DNA of 64,000 nucleotides, from the NCBI GenBank assembly GCA_051530055.1, contig CM121342.1, positions 13,516,001 to 13,580,000 on the forward strand, read 5' to 3'. This document shows positions 13,151 to 25,543 of the stretch, piece after piece. How positions within the stretch are numbered: the stretch's first letter is position 1; the number at the start of each line of letters is the position of its first letter. The notes below the pieces were generated by a model. The model did not search any database. It was not told the DNA's origin and saw nothing but the letters and a program-made list of their open reading frames with translations. A program made the translations under genes and the position numbers. The stretch comes from Neoechinorhynchus agilis (lineage: Eukaryota; Acanthocephala).

Positions 13151-14085
13151 TTATTCCTTCTAATTTCGCGAACGTCTCTTGGGTAAGAAATTCAGTTTTA
13201 GATTTTTAATTTGACTCCAGGGCCTGAAACGAACAGAAAACTATAATGATCAATAATCACGAGCATATTTTGTTGATAGTTCAACTTCTAATATTTCGGC
13301 ACAATCGTGTGCCTCTATCAGACGATTTTGTACCGAAATATCGTATTCAATAAATCATTTCATTTTTCCGCCATATAAAAACATGAACAATTCAATCTTC
13401 AAACAAAAGAGGGATCCGCAGGGGTGTACCAACTCATAACCGCATTTTTCAGGGTATTAAGTGATTTTATGCGCTTTCCGGGACCAGATCGGTTGACTGT
13501 GTGCCCAAAGAAAATTATCAGCCGTGAAAAGGGTAACGCATAGAAACAGAAAAGATAAAAGAGTAAGTATTGAAGACTGACACCATATTATAAATTGAGC
13601 CTGTTATTCAAAAAAGCTGAAGATTCACTAAAGGCAAAATTTGTAGCTTTCAGAATAGGAAATTGATTAGTCCTAGGAATTATTTCCGCGTTTCTTCGAA
13701 ATTCAGATGAAATATTGATTAGAAAACGGGTCTTCATCGGAAAAGGTGAGAAAAGTTTTATTCCATGAGGCAAATGGTCGTTGCTTCATAATTGTTCTGC
13801 ACTCCGATTCTTCAAATTTAGAGCATCCCTTCCTTGGCTTTTTAGTTTTCCATGCCCTAAATATGTTTCAATAGAACCGGTTTGACAGCAGAAACATTTA
13901 AGACTTTGATTTTGGTTCGTTCAGAGATGTTTTGCAATGTGAACATAAAAAGGCATTATATTTTCTAAACGGCTAAAAGACTGTTTTCGAATTGTAATTT
14001 TGTGGATAATGTCAACTGGTCCAAGGTTGCCCTGTTCACTTCTATGGCGTTCGCATGTTAAATAGCAATTGTCGTTTGTTATTGG
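13151..14085. repeat. Repeat-rich intergenic stretch
   Basis: Contains a hammerhead-like or foldback motif (13294-13321) and a copy of dispersed repeat family R1 at about 13404-13545, recognised by shared segments such as GGTATTAA.TGATTTTATGC and ATTATCAGCCGTGAA. No convincing gene. Confidence 0.5.
13294..13321 (-). ncRNA. Hammerhead-like motif, Penelope-type terminus
   Basis: On the minus strand CTGATAGA is followed by a perfect 5-bp stem (GGCAC/GTGCC) and GAAA. The surrounding ATATTTCGG and CCGAAATAT also pair, so this is a foldback of about 50 bp. It resembles the motif at the ends of the Penelope elements in this window, but no Penelope coding sequence is attached. Confidence 0.3.
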
Positions 14086-16173
14086 AGTCACGTTCAACGC
14101 AAAAGGAGAACTACTGCCTTCATTGAGATCGACAGGCGAAGCAGATTAGAAATGCGAGCACCGATTCGAAGAGTAACGAGTCAATCATTGATTCTGTTTT
14201 CTTTCCAAAAACGCTGCTTTCATTTTAGATTCTCGAAAATCGAATCGGCCGTTCTCTGTGAGATATTCATTGAGCGCAATTGTAGATTGCTGAGGGATGC
14301 ACTGAATAAAGCTGTTCGCGAATGCTCTTACTCATCGTACAGTCAATTTAAAGTTCCTCCGTTCATTTGTAAAACTGAACACTTGATCACGATGAAAAAG
14401 TGCGAGATCGTAGACGATTGCATATTTTTGACAGGCTATGTTTTCGCGTTAAGATTTTCTTTTATTGTATTAGGAATGACTCTTTAGTCAACCCTAAATG
14501 TCATATCCAATGTCCATTAAGGTGCCCAATATGCGCAGTCCTCAATCGAAACCGTAAAGTTAATTCAGATTAAGGGACTTTGAAGAAGATCGCCACCAAT
14601 GTATTTTTCGCCGAGAATTGAAATCCGATCGTGCCACACAACCCGTCATTATAGACGACCAATTGATGATTACGAGACTATTATTCGATTTTAGTGCACA
14701 GAACGAATGTGTGATACGAATAATCCATTCAGCCGAAGGTTTTCAATTCTTATTGGTTGAGTGTGCTTATTTCCTAGATGAAGAAGATTTCGTTGACGAT
14801 ATCGATGACAGGATTATCGTCGCTAATGGAAAGATACATTTGGTAAGAGATGAGACAGTTGTTAAGGAGTTTCATAAACATGTATCTGATAACGCCACCG
14901 AAATGAAGAAAAGGATTTCAGGACTAAAAAAAAGCGAATTAATTGAGATCTCAAAGAAGATCATCTTACCACTTTATCGCGCCTCTTTGTCCTACTAAGC
15001 GACTTCTCTTTAACAGTTGAATGTCGTAATGTTGTTTAAGAATTCTTTGACTGGTCACTATAGTTTATTAGGACGTTAACTATTCAATGTCTTCAAAACA
15101 ATCGTGCACTTTTCAGAAAGTTTAACGATAATCGCCAATTAATTTAAGAGCCATAAAATACCTTTTTGATTTTTGATAAAAAAATGTTCATCTATCACAT
15201 GGTCGAATTCACTTCTTCGCTGTCCATGACGGCAAGCTCAATTTGAGATATATCATTCTACTTTGTTTGTGTAACCAGTTTGAAAAGGCTTATGACCAAA
15301 ATTTCATTCCAAGGGCAATTCTAGTTAGTTGTATAAATAACGCTACCAAAAATCAGGCTAAAAAATTAACTGCTTGCCCTATACATTTTTACAAATCGAT
15401 TCCCTCTAAATATAAAAGAAAAAATACTCAATTTCACAGATCCGAGATGCTGTTCGAAATCGCTTGAAACAACATTCCCTATATAAATTGCAAAAGAGAT
15501 TAAAAAGAATAAAATTTCTCTGTGTTCAATATGCCGCCAGTTTTTATGCAATCCAAACATTAGCACGATCGCTTTTGAACGGGGCAAGCAAACCGGAGTT
15601 GCAAAAATAACGAGACGCGGTCACAAATTGCTGTATTCCAAAATTAATGCAGTCCGGAGCGTATCAGCCGTCCCTTGTAATCCTTCTCATCAAATTACTC
15701 AAACAATGGGAACACAAAGCTCCAAACTGTATTACGGTTGGCTTAAAGCGCATAAGGCAGATTGCGTAGACCAACTTGGCCTTGTTCCGGAGCTTCATGA
15801 AAAATACGTGACATCTTCTATGAGCGTTAGATTTCAACTTGATCTGATACCAAAGGCGATCCACGGTGACTTTGCCAAGGGTAGAAGTGGATTGATGGAA
15901 GGCGCCTAGGAACCTTGAAGTATCAAGAATGATTGCACTTCTATTGACGGAAATGATATTTTAAAGAGTATAGACAAAGAGTTGTTATGTACCAGTTCGT
16001 CACAGTCGTCGGACTTTTAAAGCGATTCCGGGCTCGAGGATCTTGATGAAAGTGAAACGCTCAAGAATTTGTTTTAATCGCTGAGAACTGCAAATGAGAG
16101 TTACACCGTGAACCCAGTCGGTACCATGCTATCCTCGATGAGATTATACGTGTCTGAGGACGATGAAGATTAA
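14086..16173 (+). CDS. Ecdysoneless (SGT1)-like protein, exons partly resolved
   Basis: Exon-like block 14630-14998 encodes ITRLLFDFS, VIRI, then FQFLLVECAYFLDE and RIIVANGKIHLV. This matches the conserved Ecdysoneless stretch FIVYLLFEIS / GEFLLIEAADFLP / NRVFIYNGELHII. Upstream, 14340-14430 (PPFICKTEHLITMKKCEIVDD) resembles the preceding part of the family, and the tail 15928-16173 is acidic and ends EDDED. Ecdysoneless binds R2TP and PRPF8 and acts in splicing and cell-cycle control. The tail reads openly if small introns are removed, for example 15982-16023 (42 nt) and 16051-16116 (66 nt). The middle, about 15000-15830, is not resolved into exons, so decay there cannot be excluded. Identity is good; the gene model is incomplete. 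Confidence 0.55.
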
Positions 16174-17448
16174 ATTTGAGCCACATATTATCCGAATTCC
16201 TAGTAAAAGTTATAAGGAAATACTTTTGTGAATGTTACTCTTTAAAATGCGATGGGGTTTAATCTAAAGTATTCGATGAACGAACTGGACAAGTAAAGCA
16301 CCGCCGAACTTACAGTAAAATCTTTTTAAAAATGATTGTGTGAAATTGTAGCAAAAACATTGCGCTATTTTGTAACCGCCAAAGCAAAAATCAAGCATTA
16401 AAATAACTTGCGATGCAAAAAAATCGGCATAGTTGAATTTTATATTTATGAAATGCGCTGTTGGTTTTTCTTGACATTTGTACCTGTGCGATTATAATAA
16501 AGACCAAGGGAATACATTTCTGACAGGACTTAAATCTTCCAACAAAATTACGAAGTACAAAAAATCTCCTTAGCTCAAGGCGCTATCTTACAGCGACGGG
16601 TTTATTCGACTGTAAATATTTGCATAGTACTGCTTTCATTTTGTGAATCCCGAATAAAACACTTCTAAAAACATATTTGTTCTTTTGTATTAATTAGCTT
16701 TATCATTCCAAAGAAATTTCTCTCGATGATTAATAAATTATTCTCTTCAAATTCATTCCAGTCAGTTAGTTGAAACGTAGTACTTTATTTGCGTTTTATC
16801 GTCTTTAACGTTTTATATTTTTACCGGACATTTTCAGCTTTGTTCATCTCACTCGAAATCCTTTAACCGAGCGATCGGAACTTCAATTGCTTTAACAGCG
16901 AACCAATTCTCATAAAACTTTATATCTAAAAAACATATCAATACGGCACTTAGGTGATCTTTCTTATTTCAACAAAAATTTTTTTTATACGTTATCAAGG
17001 TCGCTTATTTATCCGAATTTCGGCGATGTTTGAGTTTCATTCAATCGTTTTGTTTAAAGGCGGTGAAGCTGGTCGCCAACAGAAGGGGATTGATCGGTTT
17101 CCTTGAAGCTTGCTGAATGTAGCTGAAAGCCAACCTCTTAATTCGTCGCAACTATCTAGGTAATGTTTGTATTGACGCGATCATCAATTGAATAGAGCCC
17201 AAGAGGTTTTCCTTTGTGAGTTTAAGTAGGGCTCATTTTTTTCATACATCTAAGGAGTATCGATTTTCATTAACGAACTCTCATTGCGGAAAACAGCTTC
17301 TAAACTTTCTGATAGATTTCTTGTGCCAATTTTCGTCGAATCATATCGATCAATTCATTCTCCAGAGAAAAGAGCGACGATTATATCAGTACACCAAAAT
17401 CGAACTTAGAAATCTTCAAGAACTTTTCCTGTGGACTCGCATTTATAG
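16174..17448. other. Intergenic AT-rich DNA upstream of SLC17 gene
   Basis: No recognised gene or repeat. The sequence just before the SLC17 start ends CATTTATAG next to the ATG, which could be a 3' splice site for a 5'-UTR intron or a trans-spliced leader. Confidence 0.35.
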
Positions 17449-18915
17449 ATGAATCAACCGAGAAACACTCCTGCTCCTCGACTCCTTTGCTCCACCCGGC
17501 TGATGATCGCAATCTTGGCATGTTTATGCTTGGTAGTCAACTATCTCCAACGGGTAAATCTTACTCAGACGATTGTTAGTATGACAGATAAAGCAAACTT
17601 GACCAGCGTTGTTTTCAATGAAACGAAAGGTCATTATCAAGAACTAAATACATCCTCTTCCAATAATAATGTAATTGACTGGAATCGAAAAGTCCAAGGA
17701 TACATCTTGTCTGCATATTTCTACGGATATCTTTTAACTCAAGCAATTGGAGGCGTTCTGGCATTCAAACTCGGACCTCAACGAGTGTTGATAATATCAG
17801 TAACTGGAAGTTCTTTGTGTACTCTGGCGACGCCATTCGCAGCCAACATAAGTCCAGTTCTAATGTTTTTGGTACGATTTTTTCTTGGATTTCTTGCAAG
17901 CGTCAACTGGCCTGCGCTTTTACATTTACTCAGTGAATGGGCTCCTGCTCAGGAAAGAAGTCAATTAATTGCTATAAGCAATTCCGGAGCACAATTGGGC
18001 ACAATTGTCGCTCTTCCGCTATCCGCCGTCCTTTGCGAGCAATCGTTTTTGGACGGATGGCCCCTGGTTTTCTATGTGTCTGGAATCTTTGGAATAATGT
18101 GGACGATTGCATGGGCACTTTTGGCAAGATCGCGGCCAGAAGATCACCACTTTATCCCCAAACGAGAACTCGAGTATATTTGTCAAAACAAACCAATTTC
18201 TTCAGCAATTGGCGAAGCTCCAAAAGTTCCGTACAAGGCCATATTTACATCAATCCCTTGTTGGGGAATGTTTACATCTCATTTTTTCAAGGCTGTTGGA
18301 TTTTTTACTCTACTGACAAACATAAGTACGTACAGTAAGGACGTTCTGAATTTCAACGTTAAGAAAAGCGGATTTTTGGGTTCAGTACCCTATATCTTCT
18401 ACTGGCTAATGACTTTGATCTGCGGAGTAATGTGCGATAAACTTATTAACGCCGGAACAATGGATCGTACAAAAGCCCGAAAAGTTTTTACAGCACTTGG
18501 AAACTTTCTACCTGGAATTTTCATATTCCTTACAGGATTTGTGACGGCCAAGACAGCTTGGGCCGGTACCCTGCTGTTTACGCTGGTCTTGGCGACGACA
18601 GGATTTAATACAGGAGGTGGGATGTATTGCAGTGCCAACGACATGGCGCCAAGATTTGCTGGCATAATCTGGGGCATTTCTAACACGTTTGGAATCCTGC
18701 CAGGCGTATTGTGCCCGACAATGGTCGGCGTGATAGTAAAAGATGGATCGGCAAGCCAGTGGCGCATTGTATTTAGCATTTGTGCTGTTTGTTATTTCAT
18801 TTCAGGATTATCGTTTATATTGACGGGAACCGCGGAGGTGCAGCCATGGGCCCTTGATAAGGACGAAATCGTGATAGATGAATTGGAAGAGGATGACGAA
18901 ACAGCTGATTTGTGA
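17449..18915 (+). CDS. SLC17-family anion transporter (sialin/VGLUT-like)
   Basis: 488-aa major-facilitator protein in one exon. N-terminal helix IAILACLCLVVNYLQRVNLT, an extracellular loop with N-x-S/T sites, then GYILSAYFYGYLLTQAIGG (helix 2 with the SLC17 YGY motif), LGPQRVL, WPALLHLLSEWAPAQERS (the family signature around helix 4) and about twelve membrane segments in all. It ends in an acidic tail. SLC17 members move organic anions (sialic acid, glutamate, nucleotides, urate) across lysosomal, vesicular or plasma membranes using the proton or membrane potential. Which substrate applies is not visible. An AATAAA signal lies near 18952. The lack of introns, where most neighbouring genes have several, is notable. 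Confidence 0.88.
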   Translation: MNQPRNTPAPRLLCSTRLMIAILACLCLVVNYLQRVNLTQTIVSMTDKANLTSVVFNETKGHYQELNTSSSNNNVIDWNRKVQGYILSAYFYGYLLTQAIGGVLAFKLGPQRVLIISVTGSSLCTLATPFAANISPVLMFLVRFFLGFLASVNWPALLHLLSEWAPAQERSQLIAISNSGAQLGTIVALPLSAVLCEQSFLDGWPLVFYVSGIFGIMWTIAWALLARSRPEDHHFIPKRELEYICQNKPISSAIGEAPKVPYKAIFTSIPCWGMFTSHFFKAVGFFTLLTNISTYSKDVLNFNVKKSGFLGSVPYIFYWLMTLICGVMCDKLINAGTMDRTKARKVFTALGNFLPGIFIFLTGFVTAKTAWAGTLLFTLVLATTGFNTGGGMYCSANDMAPRFAGIIWGISNTFGILPGVLCPTMVGVIVKDGSASQWRIVFSICAVCYFISGLSFILTGTAEVQPWALDKDEIVIDELEEDDETADL

Positions 18916-19309
18916 TACAATTATTTTAAATAGTTTTAGTAGATTAATATAATAAAATAACCTCTAAAATTTGCACAGATGACTTCCCCCCTCTCACTGA
19001 ATGCGTTAATAAAATTTTCATTAAACGATCAAAACGCCTATCAACCCTACCGCCTCAATTTTTACCACATTTTGTTACTCTTTTCAGAGGGGTACAACAG
19101 CCGTAATCCTAATTCGTTTCACCCTCCTTCAACTTTACCTGCGCTCCTTTTTCAATACTGCCCAATCTTTTCGAATACCATGACAGGAAATGAACCGGAG
19201 GATAGACCAGCTCTCCAAAAAAAGAAACTGCCCTTCCACACCGTAGCAGATCTTCCCAACCGACCAAAACAGTAATGTACTCAATAATCAACATCCACAT
19301 TATTTGAAC
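18916..19309. other. 3' flank of SLC17 gene
   Basis: Contains the AATAAA near 18952 and otherwise no recognised feature before the LINE at 19310. Confidence 0.4.
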
Positions 19310-22300
19310 AACTCTGAACTCGAGTGGTTATGTGGACCCAAAGGTGGGCGAGGAAAGTGGGAAAGCGTATGTAAGGATAGGAAGGATGGCAGAAAGATAA
19401 AAGTGAGCAAGGTGTTTAGGGGATACGCCGAGACGCCGGAGGAGTTTGAGAAGGTAAAGACTAGGGTTTGCTTTTGATAGGGTAAATGAAATGTGGGCAT
19501 CCCATTTAAGGTTTTCTTGGGAAGTCAGGCCCAGTATTCGGAGAGAAGAGGAGCGTTGGATGGGTAGAGGGAGAGGCGCGGGGATAAGATTGCGTTTGGA
19601 AGTGTGGAGGAGAAGCTCAAAAGATTTGGCTAAATTTAGGGAGAGGTTTAGGGTGGGGAGTGAGGAAATGAGATGGTTGATCTCGTCCATGGTTGTGGAG
19701 GGGGAGAGAGAGGGAGATGCGATGGTAATGACTGTGAGGTCATCTGCATAGATAAAATATTTGGTAGGGGGAGTAAGGGGATGAAGGTCGTTTAGAAAAA
19801 TGTCAAAGAGGAGAGGAGAAAGTACGGCGCCTTGGGGACCCCTTTAAATATGGGCAGAGGAGAGGAACAAGAAGTTCCACATTGGATATATTGTTTGCGG
19901 TTGGGGAGGAAAGAGGAAATCCAAGCGAGTTGCCAGGTTGGGAGGCCAAAGGAAGCACATGATTGGAGGAGAAGGGAGTGGTCTACCGACTCGAACGCCC
20001 TGGAAATATCCAGTTGCACGAGACGGACGGTTGATGCTGGACTGGAATCTAAGCTGCGCGCAAGCGTATCGTGGATGCAGAGGAGCGCATCAGAACAAGA
20101 GTAAATGGATGGAAAGCGAATCGGGAAGGGGATAAGCTTTTTAAGGAAGAAGGGAAGTTGGCGGGTTTTAAAACATTTTTATAAGATTTTAGGGAAAGGT
20201 GAGAGAATAGAGATGGGACGAAAGGATGTGGGGGAAATCGGCTTATCGTTTTTGGGTAGGGGCACGACAAGGGCTTCTATAAGACACGATGGGAAAGAGC
20301 CCAGTATAAAGCTAAGGATCGTTATGTGCGTTAGAGGATCGATAAGTTCCGGGATGATGAGACGAATGGCCCAATTTGGGATAGTCGAATTAGGGGAAGA
20401 ATGGCGGGGCAGGCGTTTAAGGATCGCTAGGATTTCGACAAAGGAAAACGAAGGAAGGGCATGTATGAATCTGCGGGTCAGAAAGTGAGAAGGGAGGTTG
20501 GGACAATGGATTGGAGGTTTGGGGAGGACAGAAGTTTTTATTTATGGAGTTAAGGATTGAGAGGAGATCAGATTTGGGGAGAGATGCGAAGGGGTGGATC
20601 TACCAAGACCAGTGACATTTTTTATTTCACGCCACCAGTTTCGATTGGGAACGGACGAGAGACGAGATGAGAGGAATAATTTGCGGGCTATACAGATGCG
20701 TTTTGTCAGTGTGGAGTGGAGGGAGGGGTAAGCGGGATTACCTGACCGGAAAGCTTTGGTGGCCTGCATTTGAAGGGTTTTTTAGAAAAGGCGAGAACCA
20801 TGGAGGGTCGCGGTTCGAGATTCGTATTGTTTTACGAGGAAAGGAAACCTTCATCGTAGATTCTATTAGATTTAACATGCGTGATAAGAGAATTGACACA
20901 TGCAGCAAAGGATTGGGTATAATGATTACGTTTATCCCAGACAACGTAGAGCTCGGAAAGGAACGTTTTTGAGGTGATGAGGGGGAGAGAAGGATGGAAC
21001 AATGGTCAGACAAGGAGATCGGGGGGAGTTCGGTAGTGCACGAGTATTGCCTGATGTTTGAGAAAATTTTATCAAGGCGGGAGGGAGTTGGGAAAGATGA
21101 GAGAGCGAGGGCGGTATCGGTAGTTTGTTAAAATCGCAAAATATGATGAAGTGATCTGAGAAAGTGGAAAGTAGGTCAGTAAATAGGTGGTCTATTTGTT
21201 GAAGTGTGTTGGGAATGTTTGAGGAAGGAGGGCGATGAAGGCCAGCGATAGAGATCTCACGTTGGCCATTGCCGAGGGGGAGATGAAGTTGGATGTGTAG
21301 CCATTCAAGATCGTCGGAGATGAAAAGGTAGGGTGAAGAGCAATGGTAAGGGAGAGAGGCGCGGATGAAGATCGATATGCCTCCCATTGTTTCGGAAGTT
21401 CCTTTTGAGGTGAAAAGCTTAAAAGTTTGGAAGGAAGACAGATAATTTGCTATGGGGTGAGAGCCATGTTTCCGTAATTACAAGGATGTCGGCGTTGCAA
21501 GAAGAGGCAACTATATGGAGCTCATCCGCGCAGAGAGAAGGGATGGGAGTTGACCGATGGGGTAGTTCGGGGGTAATGGATTCTGGGTGGACACTGTAGT
21601 AAGGGATGATTTGATTGTAGGGACCATAAGGGTGGGAACTGTGCATGCGGGATGAACTCGGGGGGAAGGAGGATATTGGGAGTTGAAGAGGTGGTGGTAA
21701 GAGGTGAGGTAGTGTGCTCGTCCATTGTATTTTTCGCTTCTGAGCGCGAAGCGAAAATTTCCAGATTTGGTAGGGTGCGGATTAGTGGTTTTAGGCAGAT
21801 GAGAGATGAGTGGAGGCAAGGATGAGAGGGTTTAGGAGGAGTTAAATTACGAGGCGAGGGATGCTTAATGTAGTCGTCGAAGGATCGTAGAGGTGTGTGC
21901 TTTTTACTGGAAAATCGAGGTACATAAGATAAGCTGGTAGGTTTTGATAGGGCTAATGTTGAAACGTAATCGTAGAAGGATGGTAGGGGTTTATGGTTTT
22001 TTCTAGCAGTACGGGGTGCTAGAGAGGAGGTGGAGAATTTAGATGAGGTCGAGGAGGAAGGGGGGTTCGGTTTTAATAGTGGAGCAGAGTGAGACTTAGA
22101 GTGCAGGGACGAAGGAAAAGAAGTATGAGAGATGATAGGAACAGAATTAAGGAGAGGAGAAGATGTGGAGAGGAGTCATGGAGGGCGCCGACAGCAAAGG
22201 GTGGGTGGACAGTATTTAAAGAGTGAAGCGAGCGAGAAGAGGAGGTTTAAGGTGGGGAAACTGAAGATGGAAGGGGTTGGGGTTTGGGGTTTGGGAGCGG

Positions 22301-22480
22301 TTAGGGTTTGGGTACTTATTGGGAAAGGGGGAAACCGGATAACACGGTTTGAACAAGGCGGAAGTACAGAAACCGCAAATAAATTTCCGGCCTGCTGCCC
22401 AAGTAGCTGAGACGAATATTTGAGTTGCAACAGGACAATCGTCCATGTCACAGGGGCGAGCTTGGTAGTTGGGCGCTTTG
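19310..22480 (-). mobile_element. CR1/Jockey-like LINE, near full length, decayed
   Basis: Minus-strand order: a Cys-rich zinc-binding piece at 22446-22330 (CDMDDCP...ICGFCTSALFKPC, possibly ORF1); a low-complexity Pro/Ser region; endonuclease at 21646-20990 (ADILVITETWLSPH, GGISIFIRASLP, AGLHRPPSSN, IIFCDFNKLP); a linker at 20769-20542; RT with MQLDISRAFESVDHSLLL at about 20019 and FIYADDLTVITIA at about 19760; then a C-terminal part to 19330. It is unusually G-rich on the plus strand compared with its surroundings. Several stops and frame changes separate these blocks, so it is inactive. Confidence 0.8.
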
Positions 22481-22499
22481 GCCTCGGCATTGTTTGCAA

Positions 22500-22735
22500 G
22501 TGTTTATGACGTAAGATCGTGCGACGACGTTGATCGTGTGACGACGTTGATGCTCACAGATTTGATTGCAATTTTTTCGACGTTAGATCTTGTGACGGCG
22601 TTGATCGTCTGACAAAGAAAGTATTCGATGATGTGTAACAACGACGAGAGAGAGAACGTTGAACTCTGAAGATTGACGAAAGAGAACGTTGACGAGAGAG
22701 AGAACGTTGACGAGTTCAACTTCGTCAGCCAAAGG
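22500..22735. repeat. Short imperfect tandem repeats
   Basis: Repeated units GTGACGACGTTGATCGT (22515-22600) and GAGAGAGAACGTTGACGA (22645-22715) between two LINEs. Simple-sequence in character. Confidence 0.6.
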
Positions 22736-22739
22736 TACA

Positions 22740-24480
22740 ACACAACCGAGCTTCTCAACAGGATTACGTGAGGTTTGTGATGGGATTTTATCCCTGACGA
22801 AAACAGGAGTTCTTAGGGTAGATGGACCCCGTAATTCACGCTGCAGCGGTTCCGGTCAACTCCCTAAGTCCATTGATGGCGTGCGCAAAAATTCTATCAC
22901 GACATCACCAGTACAAAATGAAATTCCATTTGTAGGGAATATTATTCGAGTTCTGTCCAGGAACGTTCTGAAAAGAATCCCAATTGGCACGCGATATCAG
23001 GCCGCAAAGAGATTCACCTCTTTATCGACAGACTGCATCAAGACAAACCCAGAGTTGTCGTGTATGCGTCTCTTTGCGTTTCTTAGACTAGCGTTTTCCG
23101 CTGGTGATGCTTCTGAGGGATCTCTGACCACAAAAATAAAAAGCGAACAAGTTCTTTTGACAAAAATTTTATTCAATGCCTTTCGACAGCATGCGAGCTA
23201 CGTGGGGAGTGTGTCCAGGAGCGTGACCACCGCCGAAACTGAAATCGGTCCCAGGCTGGGCGCGTTTCTTCAGAGCTCGCGGACGGAGATGTCAGAGGAG
23301 CAGTTCGTCTTTTATCGTCAATGAACAGTCTCGCCAAAGATAGCGAAGAAACTTTACGAACTCTTCGTTCCAAACATCCCAGTGACGGCGGTCGCCAAAT
23401 CAGAATTGAAGATGGCAATCTCCTGTTTTGCTAACGGGCTGCAGCCCGAAGACCTAAAGGATATGACTTCCTTTTCAGTAGGTGGCGCTGCCCGGTCCCT
23501 TCAAGTTGCATTGGCACGCTTAGTCGACCAATTTGCAGGAGGAGAGTTGATTCCGAAAGCAATTGAGTTATTTTTCGGCGCATCTTTGTGTGCCCCCCAA
23601 TCCAATTGGAACAACTTCTAAACAGCAAAAATTTTAAATAAAAGTATCGCGGAAAAAGTAGGGATACTGCTTCGCCCTACCCAGTTAGGCTGTTGTACAC
23701 CTTACGGCGCAAAGGCGATTGTTCATTCACTTCGCACGTTCATCACCGGAAACTCAAAGCCGTGCGTGATCTTAAAATGTGATTTCAAAAATGCACTAAA
23801 CACAGTTCACAGAGCAGATTACTCGAAGTAGTTAAAGATCACACACCAGAAGCATTTCGCTATTTCTTTAAAGCCTATGGGATTTCAACTCCCTTGTTGT
23901 TCAATAACCACGTTTTGTGGTCAGAAAGAATATTATAACAAGGGGATCCTTTGGGCCTAATAGTCTTCTCACTCGCAGTCAATCCCATCGCGCACTCTCT
24001 CCAGTCCAGCTTTAACGGCTGGTACCTGTACGATGCCACGTTCGGAGTTAACCCCTCTGTTGTATTGCGCGATTTTGAGACACTGGTAAGGAGACGGCGA
24101 AAATTGGCATTGAATTGAATTCTGCGAGCGTCCAGACAAACTATCGTGAAAGATTTTCAGAACCTGGCCCCGATATAGAATTGATCACTCTAGACCGGTT
24201 GAGTCTTTTATCAAGCTGCATTTTTGGTTCATATGCTTAAGCAAAGATTGCCGATCTTCAACCGCAACTTTCGGTGCTGTGCGAACGAGTTGATGAATTA
24301 TCTTCACACGAGGTTCTGTTCCTGTCCAAAATTGCTGAATGGTCATTTGTTACATGCAAATTAAAGGCCACCAGGGTTCTTGGGATTTTTCCGCAAAGGC
24401 TAAGTGATTTTGATTAGTTCGCAAAATTGGACGGAACGGTGAAAAGCTCTCGCGATTTTTTAAAACTACTCAGCTGCTGG
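22740..24480 (+). mobile_element. Non-LTR retrotransposon remnant of another clade
   Basis: The region before the RT has an open frame to 23324. The RT follows at about 23680-24090 with signatures LGCCTPYGAKAIVHSLRTF, VILKCDFKNALNTVHR, QGDPLGP and GWYLYDATFG (in place of the YLDDGT box of its relatives). No endonuclease of the AP type is seen. This RT type differs from that of the neighbouring CR1-like LINE. Stops and frame changes occur throughout, so it is dead. Confidence 0.65.
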
Positions 24481-24718
24481 ACAAGGCCTCGTGTCAGGTA
24501 TTCTTGCCTGTGTCGTCTGGCAGTTTCGGTATTCATCAAAATAAAATAAGGTGTGATCTACTCAAATCAGTTTCGTTGTATTTCAATGTCTAAAAATACT
24601 CGTGTATTGTTTACCTTTACCTGCTATTTACTTGCGGTTTTTTAAGAAAGATATTTTATAAGCCATTCTAAGGCTCACATCTTTTGCACAACTCATATAA
24701 AAAATCTAAAGGTCACTT

Positions 24719-25398
24719 TTATGACTGTTCGGTCATAGCACTTAATATTAGTTCAACGCAGGCACTTTTGAATTCCTTTGACTTTGGAATAAAATGACCA
24801 TCAGAATGTACAATGACTCGTGCATATTGACTGTTTGGCGGCACAAGTGCGCGACTCCGATCGGCAGTTATGACTTTGTCCGCTAGGCCAAATACATGTA
24901 AAAATTTAATTTCAGTATTAAGTGGTGTGTGGATTTTATTGTTCATTGGGTTGTATCCTGAAATCAAGATGACGAATTTTGGATGTTTTCCAACGAAGGC
25001 ATTACTCTCGGCACTATGGTACAGATTGAAATTTGGGTCCGCGCATTTCAACCCATATCGAAAGTAAGCAAGTACACGAGAAATGCAGCGCCTTGACTAA
25101 AAGCGAGAATGCCATCGAAAGGCCCGTCATTTGTCCACTTCTTTTTGAAAGCGCTTACCCCGGCAATGACCTCGCTTTCGTGGCACAGTCCTTCTGTTGA
25201 CCACCAAGCCTTTGTTCCGTCCTGAAGAGAATACGTCCCGTCCAAAAAGTCGCAACTTTCAATGACTGATTTTAACGTTTTACGCAGATAACCTGTTTTT
25301 GTTCGAAATATCTCCGTATTTTGTTGATAGCCGTGCAGGAACAGGACTTTCGCTTTTGGTGACATATCTCTTAAATTGACAAGAGGCCTTTCACCCAT
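24719..25398 (-). CDS. OVCA2/FSH1-family serine hydrolase, two exons
   Basis: Exon 1 is 25398-25076 and exon 2 is 25013-24719, with a 62-nt GT-AG intron (25075-25014) that joins two frames into 205 codons plus stop. It is an alpha/beta hydrolase: VLFLHGYQQN (oxyanion strand), nucleophile Ser101 in GILAFSQGAA, acid in FGLADKV and histidine in SDGHFIP. The length is close to human OVCA2 (227 aa). OVCA2 is reported to hydrolyse long-chain alkyl esters. Without the intron the gene would look frameshifted; the splice sites, phase and family alignment all support the intron. Confidence 0.85.
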
Positions 25399-25543
25399 GA
25401 GTTCATTTTAGTGTTTCCAATAAAGTAATCACGCACTGTTTTCGGAGAATCTCAAGGAAAATGAATGGAAGAGCGAAAATTCCAATATCAGTAGAATTTA
25501 AGCCTCTCTTCTCATAATTCAAAAATAGCAGCAAAAAAGGCAT

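Noticed and set aside
15907-16070. Stop codons taken as proof of an Ecdysoneless pseudogene
   Set aside because: Introns of the size used throughout this genome remove them with correct phase; pseudogene status is left open only for the unresolved middle.
22262-22320. G-rich GGTTTGGG runs as telomeric repeat
   Set aside because: Units are irregular and lie within the low-complexity part of the CR1-like LINE; only G-quadruplex potential remains.
24719-25398. Frameshift in the OVCA2-like hydrolase
   Set aside because: A 62-nt GT-AG intron at 25014-25075 joins the two frames in phase and preserves the family sequence, so no frameshift is needed.
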